The translations under genes were made by a program, and so were the position numbers. Below the pieces are notes generated by a model. The model did no database searches, had not been told where the DNA came from, and saw nothing but the letters and a program-made list of their open reading frames with translations. 64,000 bases of DNA from Streptomyces sp. Y2F8-2 (GTDB lineage: Bacteria; Actinomycetota; Actinomycetes; Streptomycetales; Streptomycetaceae), in assembly GCF_014905555.1 (NCBI RefSeq), contig NZ_BNGS01000003.1, forward strand, positions 744,001-808,000, in the 5' to 3' direction. Within the stretch, counting starts at the first letter, position 1. The number at the start of each line of letters is the position of its first letter. This document shows, piece by piece, positions 17,924-26,087 of the stretch.

Positions 17924-19417
17924 ATGACGACATTCGCCAGCGGTACGGACACTCTGACGCGCGACGCGCTGACGGTCCTCCAACCCGGTTTCATCGGCAC
18001 CACCGCCCCCGACTGGCTGCTGCGGCGCCTCGGCGAGGGCCTGGCGTCCGTGGGCCTGTTCGGCCGCAACATCACCTCACCCGGACAACTCGCCGCGCTG
18101 ACAGCCCAGTTGCGCGCCGAACGCGACGACGTGCTCGTCGCGATCGACGAGGAGGGCGGAGACGTCACCCGCCTGGAGGTGCGGACCGGCTCCTCCTTCC
18201 CGGGCAACCACGCGCTGGGCGCGGTCGACGACGTCGACCTGACCCGCGAGGCGGCGTACGCACTCGCCCGCCGGCTCGCCGAGTGCGGGGTCAACTTCAA
18301 CTGGGCGCCCTCGGCCGATGTGAACTCCAACCCCGCCAACCCGGTGATCGGCGTCCGGTCCTTCGGCGCCGACCCTCAGCTGGTCGCCCGCCACACCGCC
18401 GCCTACGTCACCGGCCTGCAGTCCGCCGGCGTCGCCGCCTGCACCAAGCACTTCCCGGGCCACGGCGACACGGAGGTCGACTCCCACCTCGCCCTCCCGC
18501 GCATCGACGCGGAACCAGCGGTGCTCCAGGACCGCGAACTCGCCCCGTTCCGCGCGGCGATCACCGCCGGCACGCGGGCGGTGATGAGCGCGCACATCCT
18601 CGTCCCGGCCCTGGACCCGGACCGCCCGGCAACGTTGTCCCGGCGCATCCTGACCGACCTGCTGCGCGACGAGCTCGCCTACGACGGCCTGATCGTCACC
18701 GACGGCATGGAGATGCGGGCGATCGCCGGGACGTACGGCATCGAGCGCGGCAGCGTCCTCGCCATCGCGGCCGGTGCCGACGCCATCTGCGTGGGGGGCG
18801 GCCTGGCGGACGACGAGACGGTACGACGGCTGCGGGACGCCCTGGTGGCGGCGGTCCGCTCCGGCGAGCTGGCCGAGGAACGGCTCGCCGAGGCCGCGGA
18901 ACGCGTACGGGCGCTGGCACGGTGGACGGCGTCGGCGGCAGCGGACGGCGCCGGCCCACACCGGCCGCCCGTCGCCGACATCGGACTGCTCGCGGCGCGC
19001 CGCGCGCTGACGGTCACCGGCGAAGAGGGCTTCACCCCGCTCACCGAGCCGCCCTACGTCGCCGCCCTCACCCCCGTCGCCAACATCGCGGTCGGCGACG
19101 AGACCCCGTGGGGCGTGGCCGCCGAACTGCTCCGCCTGCTTCCCGGCACGGAGACCGGCAGCTTCGCCGGGGAGGCGGCGGGCCGTGCGGCGCTGGCGGC
19201 CGCCGGGCCCCGGCGGATCGTGGCGGTGGTCCGCGACGAGCACCGCCACCCCTGGATGGCCTCCGCCCTGGACACGCTCCTCGCGCAGCGTCCCGACACC
19301 ATCGTGGTCGAGATGGGCGTGCCCCAGGCCGCTCCTCGCGGCGCCCTGCACATCGCCACCCACGGGGCGGCACGGGTGTGCGGTCGGGCGGCGGCGGAGG
19401 TCATCGCGGGCCGTTGA
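17924..19417 (+). CDS. dasD: DasD, GH3 beta-N-acetylglucosaminidase
   Basis: Hydrolyses imported chitobiose and chito-oligosaccharides to GlcNAc. The 497-residue protein has no signal peptide, so it is cytoplasmic. It carries the GH3 NagZ-like signature KHFPGHGDTEVDSHLALP (its His-Asp pair serves as acid/base) and the nucleophile region LIVTDGMEMRAIAGTYG. A second ~150-residue C-terminal region follows the TIM barrel. It is the last gene of the das operon and is followed by a strong terminator. Confidence 0.92.
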   Translation: MTTFASGTDTLTRDALTVLQPGFIGTTAPDWLLRRLGEGLASVGLFGRNITSPGQLAALTAQLRAERDDVLVAIDEEGGDVTRLEVRTGSSFPGNHALGAVDDVDLTREAAYALARRLAECGVNFNWAPSADVNSNPANPVIGVRSFGADPQLVARHTAAYVTGLQSAGVAACTKHFPGHGDTEVDSHLALPRIDAEPAVLQDRELAPFRAAITAGTRAVMSAHILVPALDPDRPATLSRRILTDLLRDELAYDGLIVTDGMEMRAIAGTYGIERGSVLAIAAGADAICVGGGLADDETVRRLRDALVAAVRSGELAEERLAEAAERVRALARWTASAAADGAGPHRPPVADIGLLAARRALTVTGEEGFTPLTEPPYVAALTPVANIAVGDETPWGVAAELLRLLPGTETGSFAGEAAGRAALAAAGPRRIVAVVRDEHRHPWMASALDTLLAQRPDTIVVEMGVPQAAPRGALHIATHGAARVCGRAAAEVIAGR

Positions 19418-19427
19418 GCCGTGGCGG

Positions 19428-19470
19428 GGAGGACGCCGGGTCCGGGTGCCGTCCGGACCCGGCGTCCTCC
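19428..19470. terminator. Bidirectional terminator between dasD and nagB
   Basis: An 18-bp perfect stem: 19428-19445 with 19453-19470, loop GTGCCGT. It separates the convergent dasD and nagB. Confidence 0.9.
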
Positions 19471-19497
19471 TTGTGAGGCGTCTTCCTTGTGAGGGGG

Positions 19498-20283
19498 CTA
19501 GATGCCCTGCCAGTCGGGCTTGTTGGCGTAGGTGTGCCGGAAGTAGTCGGCGAGCTTCAGCTTGGACGCGGCGGCCTCGTCCACGACGACGGTCGCGTGC
19601 GGGTGGAGTTGGAGCGCGGAGGCCGGGCAGACGGCGGCCACCGGGCCCTCGACGGTCGCGGCGACCGCGTCCGCCTTGCCCTCGCCGGTCGCCAGCAGCA
19701 CCAGGTGCCGCGCCTCGAGGATGGTGCCTATGCCCTGGGTGATCACATGGTGCGGCACCTGGTCGATGTCGCCGTCGAAGAAGCGGGCGTTGTCGATACG
19801 GGTCTGCTCGGTGAGCGTCTTGATGCGGGTGCGGGAGGCGAGCGAGGAGCACGGCTCGTTGAACCCGATGTGCCCGTCGGTCCCGATCCCGAGCAGCTGC
19901 AGATCCACGCCGCCGGCCTCGGTGAGCGCCCTGTCGTACGCCGCGCACGCGGCCTGGACGTCCTCCGCGGTGCCGTCGGGCCCCAGGAAGGCGTCCATGC
20001 CTATGCCGAGCGGCTCCAGCACCTCTCGCCGGAGGACGGAACGGTACGACTCCGGATGGTCCGCGGGGAGTCCGACGTACTCGTCGAGCTGGGCGACGCG
20101 CGCCCGCGAAAGGTCCACGGCACCGGAACGCGCCCTCGCTGCCAGGGCCTCGTACACCGGCAACGGTGTCGACCCGGTGGCCACACCGAGCAGGGCGTCG
20201 GGCTTGCGTCGGAGCAGCTGTGCCATGGCCTCGGCGATGAGCTCGCCACCCGCCTGGGCGTCCGGAACGATGACAACTTCCAC
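19498..20283 (-). CDS. nagB: Glucosamine-6-phosphate deaminase
   Basis: Converts glucosamine-6-phosphate to fructose-6-phosphate and ammonia, the last step of GlcNAc catabolism. The GTG start at 20283 (MEVVIVPDAQ) gives 261 residues. Family motifs are LGVATGSTPLPVYEAL (phosphate loop), AQLDEYVGL (catalytic Asp), LLGIGTDGHIGFNEP (catalytic His-Glu region) and LLATGEGKADAV. A DasR operator lies 50-66 bp upstream, linking it to the das genes. Confidence 0.95.
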   Translation of the reverse strand: MEVVIVPDAQAGGELIAEAMAQLLRRKPDALLGVATGSTPLPVYEALAARARSGAVDLSRARVAQLDEYVGLPADHPESYRSVLRREVLEPLGIGMDAFLGPDGTAEDVQAACAAYDRALTEAGGVDLQLLGIGTDGHIGFNEPCSSLASRTRIKTLTEQTRIDNARFFDGDIDQVPHHVITQGIGTILEARHLVLLATGEGKADAVAATVEGPVAAVCPASALQLHPHATVVVDEAAASKLKLADYFRHTYANKPDWQGI

Positions 20284-20333
20284 GCTGGGCCTGCCGATCT
20301 GAGGAGAGGGACTGGAACCAGGGAGAGGGACCA

Positions 20334-20349
20334 TGTGGTTTAGACCAAT
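20334..20349. promoter_or_regulatory. DasR operator (dre) of nagB
   Basis: TGTGGTTTAGACCAAT, whose complement ATTGGTCTAAACCACA matches dre well. It lies 50 bp before the nagB GTG and in the shared region with the divergent SIS gene. In the remaining 20350-20631 I see no further motif apart from the GGGAGGAAC Shine-Dalgarno before 20632. Confidence 0.85.
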
Positions 20350-20631
20350 CTAACAGAGGTGGGGCCGGCGCAGGGCTGCGGACAGGGGTACAGGCGGGAG
20401 GTGGGAAGGCGGTTCGGCGGGAGCCGGCGGCGCCCGGAACGCGGGCCCGGCCGAGGCCGCCCGCCTGGCGGATTCGGGCCGGCAGGCGTGCAGATCTGCC
20501 GCGCTCTGCCCGGTGTCACCGGGCGCAGATCCGCCACTGCCTCCCCGCCGAGGCATCGCCGGGTCCGAGGGGGTGGAATAGGAGCCGTCAGGACAGAGCG
20601 AGAGGCACTGCCCAGCCCGGGAGGAACCCCC

Positions 20632-21702
20632 ATGACGCCGACGACACCGGACCCTCAGCGAGACCTCCCGGGACGGACCATGGCCCGGGAGATGGCCGAA
20701 CAGCCCGCCGTGCTGCGCCGCATCCTCGACGAGGGGGCGCCGCGCATCCGGGAGGTGGCCCGCGAGGTCGCCGCCCGCAAGCCCCGGTTCGTGCTGCTGA
20801 CGGCCCGCGGCACCTCGGACAACGCCGCGCTCTACGCCAAGTACCTCCTGGAGATCCGCCTCGGCCTGCCCTGCGGTCTCACCTCGATGTCCACGACCAC
20901 GGCCTACGGCGCCCGCCCCGACCTCACCGACGTCCTCGTCATCACCGTCAGTCAGTCCGGCGGCTCCCCGGACCTGGTCGCCTCGACGCGGGCCGCCCGC
21001 GAGGCTGGCGCCCTCACGCTCGCCGTGACCAACAACCCGGACTCACCGCTGGCCGCCGTCTCCGAGTACCACATCGACGTCATGGCCGGTGAGGAGAAGG
21101 CCCTCCCTGCGACCAAGACCTACACCGCCTCCCTCCTCGCCCTCTATCTCTTCGTCGAAGGGCTGCGCGGCGGCGACGGCGCCCCCGCGAAGGCACTGCC
21201 CGACCTCGCCGAGCAACTCCTCGCCCGCCAGGACGAGGTCCGCACCCTCGCCGCCCGCTACCGCTTCGCCGAGCGCATGGTCATCACCTCGCGCGGCTAC
21301 GGCTACCCCACCGCCAAGGAAGCCGCCCTGAAGCTGATGGAGACCAGCTACATCCCCGCGCTCTCCTACTCCGGCGCCGATCTCCTGCACGGCCCGCTCG
21401 CCATGGTCGACAACGTCTCGCCGGTCATCGCCGTCGTGACGGACGGCAAGGGCGGCGCCGCGCTCCAGCCCGTACTCGACCGGCTGCGCGGCCGCGGCGC
21501 CGACCTCGTCGTCATCGGGCCGACCAGCCAGGTCGAGCAGGCATCGGCGGGGTTCGTCCTGCCGACCGAGGGCGTGGCCGAGGAGGTCCAGCCGATCCTG
21601 GAGATCATCCCGCTCCAGCTCCTCGCGTACGAGGTCACCATCGCCCGCGGCCAGGACCCGGACGCCCCGCGCGCCCTGGCGAAGGTCACGGAGACGCACT
21701 GA
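20632..21702 (+). CDS. SIS-domain sugar isomerase/deaminase
   Basis: A 356-residue protein with two SIS domains in the GlmS-C-terminal/NagB-II arrangement but without a glutaminase domain. Visible motifs include LLTARGTSDNAALYAKYLLE, the phosphate-binding SQSGGSPD, VTNNPDSPLAAVS, and in the second domain GYGYPTAKEAALKLMETSYIPA with SGADLLHGPLAMVD. It is probably a ketose/aldosamine-phosphate isomerase or deaminase acting on an aminosugar phosphate. It lies opposite nagB across a dre site, so co-regulation by DasR is plausible. The exact substrate is not known. Confidence 0.88.
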   Translation: MTPTTPDPQRDLPGRTMAREMAEQPAVLRRILDEGAPRIREVAREVAARKPRFVLLTARGTSDNAALYAKYLLEIRLGLPCGLTSMSTTTAYGARPDLTDVLVITVSQSGGSPDLVASTRAAREAGALTLAVTNNPDSPLAAVSEYHIDVMAGEEKALPATKTYTASLLALYLFVEGLRGGDGAPAKALPDLAEQLLARQDEVRTLAARYRFAERMVITSRGYGYPTAKEAALKLMETSYIPALSYSGADLLHGPLAMVDNVSPVIAVVTDGKGGAALQPVLDRLRGRGADLVVIGPTSQVEQASAGFVLPTEGVAEEVQPILEIIPLQLLAYEVTIARGQDPDAPRALAKVTETH

Positions 21703-21776
21703 TAGCGGCTGGACGCGCCGGAAGTGACGGAGACGCACTATAAGGGGCTGGATGTGCCGAAGGTCCGCGGGAGCCC

Positions 21777-22529
21777 CTAGGTCAGCGAACCTCCCGTCGC
21801 GTCCACCCAGCTGCCCGTGACCCACCGGCCGGCGTCCGAGGCCAGGAACGCCACCACGTCGGCGACGTCCGCCGGAGTGCCCACGCGGCCCAGTGCCGAT
21901 ATGGAGGCGGCCCAGGCCGCGCCGTCCTGCGTGCCGTGCAGCAACTCCGCGGTGTTGTCGGTGTCGATGATCCCGGGCGCCACCGAGTTCACGGTGATGC
22001 CGCGATGGCCCAGCAGCTTGGACAGGTCGCGGGTGAAGACGTCCAGGGCGCCCTTCGTCATCGCGTAGGCGATCTGCTGCGGCATCGCCGCGGTCCTGGA
22101 CAGACCGGAGGAGATGTTGATGACACGACCGCCGTCCCTCAACCGGTCCAGGCCGCGGCGCACGATGAAGAACGGCGCCTTCACATTCACCGCGAAGACC
22201 TTGTCGTACTCCTCTTCCTCGATCTCCGACAGCGGGCGCGCACCGCCGATCCCCGCGTTGTTGACCAGGATGTCCAGGCCGTCCGCATGGCGGTCGAACG
22301 CCTCCCACAGGGCCTGGGCGTCGCCCGGCAGCCCCAGCTCGACGCCGAGCGCGAATGCGGAACCGCCGGCCGCCTCGATCGCCGCGACCGTCTCCTTCGC
22401 CGCCGCCTCGTTCCGGCCGTAGTGCACGGCCACCCGCGCACCGTCACGCGCCAGCCGCTCGGCGATTCCCCGGCCGATGCCCCTGCTCGCCCCCGTGACG
22501 AGCGCGGTCCTCCCCGCGAGCACGTCCAT
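21777..22529 (-). CDS. Short-chain dehydrogenase/reductase
   Basis: A 250-residue classical SDR. The NAD(P) loop is TGASRGIGRGIA (~13-24). NNAGIGGARP is the central motif, the catalytic Ser lies in INISSGLS, and the YAMTK pair follows. The HYGRNEAAA segment after beta-2 favours NADP(H). The gene diverges from a TetR-family repressor, which probably controls it. The substrate is unknown. Confidence 0.92.
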   Translation of the reverse strand: MDVLAGRTALVTGASRGIGRGIAERLARDGARVAVHYGRNEAAAKETVAAIEAAGGSAFALGVELGLPGDAQALWEAFDRHADGLDILVNNAGIGGARPLSEIEEEEYDKVFAVNVKAPFFIVRRGLDRLRDGGRVINISSGLSRTAAMPQQIAYAMTKGALDVFTRDLSKLLGHRGITVNSVAPGIIDTDNTAELLHGTQDGAAWAASISALGRVGTPADVADVVAFLASDAGRWVTGSWVDATGGSLT

Positions 22530-22620
22530 GCCGATGCCCCCATTCCCTAGCGATCGATACAGAAAAGACCGTACTGCAGGGCCGGGTCATTTCTCTAGCC
22601 CCCGCTATAAAATCCATCCC
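22530..22620. promoter_or_regulatory. SDR/TetR divergent control region
   Basis: TATAAA (22606-22611) ends 9 bp before the TetR ATG and would start transcription ~3 nt before it, so the TetR mRNA is nearly leaderless. The GCGATCGATAC segment at 22550-22560 and the following GACCGTAC are candidate repressor contacts on the SDR side. Operator identity is not established. Confidence 0.45.
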
Positions 22621-23403
22621 ATGGTGGAGAGCCAGGACACCGACCGACGGACCGAGCCGCTGCCCGGTGGGCTGACACGGGCCGCGGTCGAGCGCGAGCC
22701 CGCGGCCAAATCGACGCCGGCGCGCGGCGGTTCCGGGTCGTCCCGCCCACGCGGACGCCCCCGTTCCTTCGATCGCGAGACCGCGCTCGAAAAGGCCCTC
22801 CTCGCGTTCTGGGAGCACGGCTACGAGGCCACCTCCGTCTCCGACCTCACCCGGGTCATGGGGATCGGTGCGCCGAGCCTGTACGCGGCGTTCGGTGACA
22901 AGCGGTCCCTCTTCGAGGAGGTCGTCGGCGTCTACGACGAGCGGTACGGATCCTTCGGCGACCGGGCCCTCGCCGAGGAGCCCACCGCTCGTGCTGCTGT
23001 CGAGCGGATGCTGCGCGAGGCCGCCGAGATCTACACCGCTCCCGGGCACCCGCACGGCTGCCTCGTCATCCACGCCGCCGCCAACTGCACGACGCCGGAG
23101 ATCGAAGAGTCCTTGCGGGCGCGGCGCAACGCCAACATCGACGCCTTCGAGAGTCGTATCCGGGCCGGAGCCGCCGCCGGTGAGCTGCCCGCCGATACCG
23201 ATGCCCGCACACTCGCCCGGTACGTCGGCGCGATCATCCAGGGCATGTCCCAACAGGCGCGTGACGGGGCCACCCGGGAGGAACTGGAAGCACTCGCCGA
23301 GCTCGCCCTGGCCGTCTGGCCCCGCGCACGAACCGACCGGGACTACGCTCCGAGTGGGCCGTCGGGATGGCCGGGACGGATGCGTGCGGACATGGATGTC
23401 TGA
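22621..23403 (+). CDS. TetR/AcrR family transcriptional regulator
   Basis: A 260-residue repressor with a ~40-residue disordered N-terminal extension. The TetR DNA-binding domain follows (GRPRSFDRETALEKALLAFWEHGYEATSVSDLTRVMGIGAPSLYAAFGDKRSLFEE). The C-terminal ligand domain includes HPHGCLVIHAAANC, typical of the TetR_C_16-like branch. It is probably the repressor of the divergent SDR gene. The long N-terminal arm is unusual but starts at the only ATG that fits the TATAAA element. Confidence 0.9.
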   Translation: MVESQDTDRRTEPLPGGLTRAAVEREPAAKSTPARGGSGSSRPRGRPRSFDRETALEKALLAFWEHGYEATSVSDLTRVMGIGAPSLYAAFGDKRSLFEEVVGVYDERYGSFGDRALAEEPTARAAVERMLREAAEIYTAPGHPHGCLVIHAAANCTTPEIEESLRARRNANIDAFESRIRAGAAAGELPADTDARTLARYVGAIIQGMSQQARDGATREELEALAELALAVWPRARTDRDYAPSGPSGWPGRMRADMDV

Positions 23404-23476
23404 TAAAGAGACAACAACAAACATCCTCAAACGCATGGACACATGCCCCGAGACCCAGGCACCATGGTCTCGCCGG

Positions 23477-23492
23477 CGTGGTCTAGTCCATC
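23477..23492. promoter_or_regulatory. Extra DasR-like operator upstream of sensor kinase
   Basis: CGTGGTCTAGTCCATC shares the core TGGTCTAGTCCA exactly with the dre before dasR. It is flanked by CGGCGTG/CACGCCG arms (23474-23480, 23492-23498). A TAGGTA element (23506-23511) downstream could be a -10, which would place the site over the promoter. It lies between the TetR gene and the sensor kinase. Confidence 0.55.
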
Positions 23493-23532
23493 ACGCCGAC
23501 AACCCTAGGTAAAGTAAGTAAAGACACAAGCC

Positions 23533-23557
23533 CCGCCTTCCCCGCACAGGAAGGCGG
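23533..23557 (+). terminator. Hairpin in the TetR-kinase interval
   Basis: CCGCCTTCC (23533-23541) pairs with GGAAGGCGG (23549-23557). It is a terminator for the TetR transcript or a leader hairpin of a longer kinase mRNA. Nothing else is recognisable in 23558-23800. Confidence 0.5.
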
Positions 23558-23820
23558 ACCGAGGAACCGGCGCTCTCTGCCCTGACTGCTCCGGCTCCTC
23601 GACCTTCGGCCGACCGGGACCGCACACCCCGCGGCCGTTGATGCTCCGGGCTGCGGTGCCGGGAGGGTTGAGGGTCCCTCCCAGGCGCCGCGGCCCGCGG
23701 GTGCTTTCGGGGGCCGTACGTGGCGCCGCATCCCGGGCCGCCTCCCCGGCAGGGTCGTACCGAGGTGCCTGCACCGGCCGATTTCGATCGATGTCCGAAC
23801 GCCCAGGTACCCTCGCACAC

Positions 23821-25296
23821 GTGCCCTCCATGAACGAACTGGTCCGCCAGCACACCGCCCTCAGCGACTCCGACCTGGAGTGGCTGCATCTGCTGGTGTC
23901 GGAGTGGCAGCTGCTGTCCGACCTCTCCTTCGCCGACCTGGTCCTGTGGGTGCCCACTCTCGACGGCACCCGGTATGTGTCGGTGGCCCAGATGCGCCCC
24001 AACACCGGCCCCACGTCCTACCAGGACGACATGGTCGGCCACCTCGTCCCCCGCGGCCGCCGCCCCATGCTGGACGCGGCCCTGGACGAGGGCCGGATCG
24101 TGCGCGAGGGCGACCCGGAGTGGCGCGAGGAGGTCCCGGTCCGGGTCGAGTCCATCCCCGTCCGCTGCGGCGGGCGCGTCCTCGGCGTCATCGCGCGCAA
24201 CACCAACCTGCTGACCGTGCGCACCCCGAGCCGCCTGGAGCTCACCTACCTCCAGAGCGCCTCCGACCTGGCCCAGATGATCGCGGCCGGCGCCTTCCCG
24301 TTCCCCGACCAGCAGGTCGACATGGACGCCTCACCGCGCGTCGGCGACGGCCTGATCAGGCTCGACGCGGACGGCATCGTCCAGTACGCCTCACCGAACG
24401 CGCTGTCGGCGTACCACCGGCTCGGCCTCGCCGCCGACCTCGTCGGCCACCACCTCGGCAAGACCACCGCGGAACTCGCCCCGACCAAGGGGCCGGTGGA
24501 CGAGGCACTGGTCAAGCTGGCCAGCGGATGGGCGCCGCGCGAGTTCGAGATCGAGGCCAACGACGGGGTGATCCAGTTCCGCGCGATCCCCCTCAAGCCC
24601 AAGGGCACGCGCATCGGCTCGCTGGTCCTGCTCCGGGACGTCACCGAACTGCGGCGCCGCGAGCGCGAGTTGATCACCAAGGACGCGACCATCCGGGAGA
24701 TCCACCACCGGGTGAAGAACAACCTCCAGACGGTCGCCGCCCTGCTCCGCCTGCAGGCCCGCCGCATCGAGTCCGATCGTGGCAGGGAGGCCCTCGAGGA
24801 GGCCGTGCGACGGGTCGGCTCGATCGCCATCGTCCATGAGACGCTGTCCCAGAACCTGGACGAGCGCGTGGAGTTCGACGAGATCGCCGACCGGGTGCTC
24901 GCCATGGTCGCGGAGATCTCGCCCGGCATGGTCACCGGCCGGCGCAGCGGCCGCTTCGGCATCCTCGACGCGGAGGTCGCCACGCCGCTGTCCATGGTGC
25001 TCACCGAGGTCCTGCAGAACGCGCTGGAGCACGGCTTCCGTCAGGGCGACACCGGCACGGTCGAGGTCTCGGCCGTCCGCGGCGGTACGCCGAAGGAGGC
25101 GCGCCTCCTGGTCACCGTCCAGGACGACGGGGTCGGCCTGCCCGAGGGCTTCGATCCGCAGACCGCGGGCAACCTCGGACTGCAGATCGTGCGGACGCTG
25201 GTGGAGGGCGAGTTGGGCGGGACCTTCGACATGGTCCCGGCCCCGGGGCGCGGCACGCGGGTGATCCTGGACATCCCGGTTCGTGCGCAGAAGTGA
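23821..25296 (+). CDS. Sensor histidine kinase, HisKA_2 type, with PAS
   Basis: A 491-residue soluble kinase. Residues ~1-160 form a GAF-like sensor domain (LSFADLVLWVPTLDGTRYVSVAQMR). Residues ~175-285 are a PAS domain (GDGLIRLDADGIVQYASPNALSAY). A HisKA_2 dimerisation box carries the phospho-acceptor in IREIHHRVKNNLQTVAALLRLQARR, and a HATPase domain (VLTEVLQNALEHGF, VQDDGVGLPEGF, NLGLQIV) ends the protein. The GTG at 23821 is favoured because TACCCT (23808-23813) lies 7 nt before it, a leaderless arrangement. ATG at 23791 and 23830 are alternatives. No response regulator is adjacent. The gene reads toward wblE. Confidence 0.88.
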   Translation: MPSMNELVRQHTALSDSDLEWLHLLVSEWQLLSDLSFADLVLWVPTLDGTRYVSVAQMRPNTGPTSYQDDMVGHLVPRGRRPMLDAALDEGRIVREGDPEWREEVPVRVESIPVRCGGRVLGVIARNTNLLTVRTPSRLELTYLQSASDLAQMIAAGAFPFPDQQVDMDASPRVGDGLIRLDADGIVQYASPNALSAYHRLGLAADLVGHHLGKTTAELAPTKGPVDEALVKLASGWAPREFEIEANDGVIQFRAIPLKPKGTRIGSLVLLRDVTELRRRERELITKDATIREIHHRVKNNLQTVAALLRLQARRIESDRGREALEEAVRRVGSIAIVHETLSQNLDERVEFDEIADRVLAMVAEISPGMVTGRRSGRFGILDAEVATPLSMVLTEVLQNALEHGFRQGDTGTVEVSAVRGGTPKEARLLVTVQDDGVGLPEGFDPQTAGNLGLQIVRTLVEGELGGTFDMVPAPGRGTRVILDIPVRAQK

Positions 25297-25369
25297 GCCC
25301 GGGCGGCGGCCGAGCCGGTACGGACACCGCCGTTCCCCGGCCCCTGAGGGCATCGTCCCCACAGCAATG

Positions 25370-25398
25370 AGCCCCGGACCACCAAGTGGTCCGGGGCT
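25370..25398. terminator. Bidirectional terminator between kinase and wblE
   Basis: AGCCCCGGACCAC (25370-25382) pairs perfectly with GTGGTCCGGGGCT (25386-25398), loop CAA. The following 110 bp to the wblE stop contain nothing I recognise. Confidence 0.88.
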
Positions 25399-25508
25399 AA
25401 AGCTCGTTGGTGCCAGCTGCTGCTAGCGACTGCGCGCTGCGGCTCGGGGGCGGGAGAAGCGTACTCGCTGTACGCGCCGCCAAGCTCAGGCTCGTTGGGG
25501 CGGGTGTG

Positions 25509-25766
25509 TCAGGCGGAGGCCTGACGGGCCCGGTTGCGGGCGGCGCGGCGCTTCATGGCGCGGCGCTCGTCCTCGCTGAGACCACCCCAGACGCCGGAGT
25601 CCTGGCCGGACTCGAGCGCCCACTGCAGGCACTGCTCGATAACCGGGCAGCGACGGCAGACGGCCTTGGCTTCCTCGATCTGCAGCAGCGCAGGACCAGT
25701 GTTGCCGATGGGGAAGAAGAGCTCGGGGTCTTCCTCGCGGCAAACGGCGTTGTGACGCCAGTCCAT
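25509..25766 (-). CDS. wblE: WhiB-like iron-sulfur regulator WblE
   Basis: An 85-residue WhiB-family protein. Four cysteines that bind a [4Fe-4S] cluster are at residues 9, 37, 40 and 46 (C-x27-CxxC-x5-C). They are followed by the GVWGG turn and a basic C-terminal tail (MKRRAARNRARQ) for DNA or sigma-factor contact. In Streptomyces wblE lies at this chromosomal position and is highly expressed; its exact role is uncertain. It has a long upstream region. Confidence 0.95.
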   Translation of the reverse strand: MDWRHNAVCREEDPELFFPIGNTGPALLQIEEAKAVCRRCPVIEQCLQWALESGQDSGVWGGLSEDERRAMKRRAARNRARQASA

Positions 25767-26087
25767 GGCTGCTACCTCTCCGTGGTATTACGTGCAGATT
25801 GCTTGTGAATGTGAACGCTTTCACGAATCCCTCAACAAGTGAAGGGCCGATCGTCAGACTCACTGACGTGGTCCTGTGAATTGAGGAGGGGTTCGAGCGC
25901 TCTCGATGGAAGCCGGTGTTGCGGGCTGTCCCGAGCGCCACGTAGAGACTCGCAAACCTCAGCGGCGGATACAACCCCTTCCGGAAAGTTTTTTTTGATT
26001 CCTTGGTGTCGACTAGGTCACAGCCGTACTTCCAAGGGGTGGATCCTGGCCTAAACGTTCGAGTGAAAGGACTTTAGCCCCTTCTGC
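25767..26087 (-). promoter_or_regulatory. Long upstream region of wblE
   Basis: A 321-bp gene-free interval, less GC-rich than its surroundings. It contains the inverted repeat GTGAACGCTTTCAC (25810-25823), close to the start on the leader side, and an 8-base T run near 25988-25995 inside GGAAAG...TTCC. The diacylglycerol-kinase gene upstream ends at 26088 on the same strand, so this should contain the wblE promoter(s) and leader. No sigma-factor consensus is assigned. Confidence 0.45.

Noticed and set aside
25399..25508. tRNA or small RNA gene between kinase terminator and wblE
   Set aside because: No cloverleaf or anticodon arm can be drawn; only short unrelated repeats are present.
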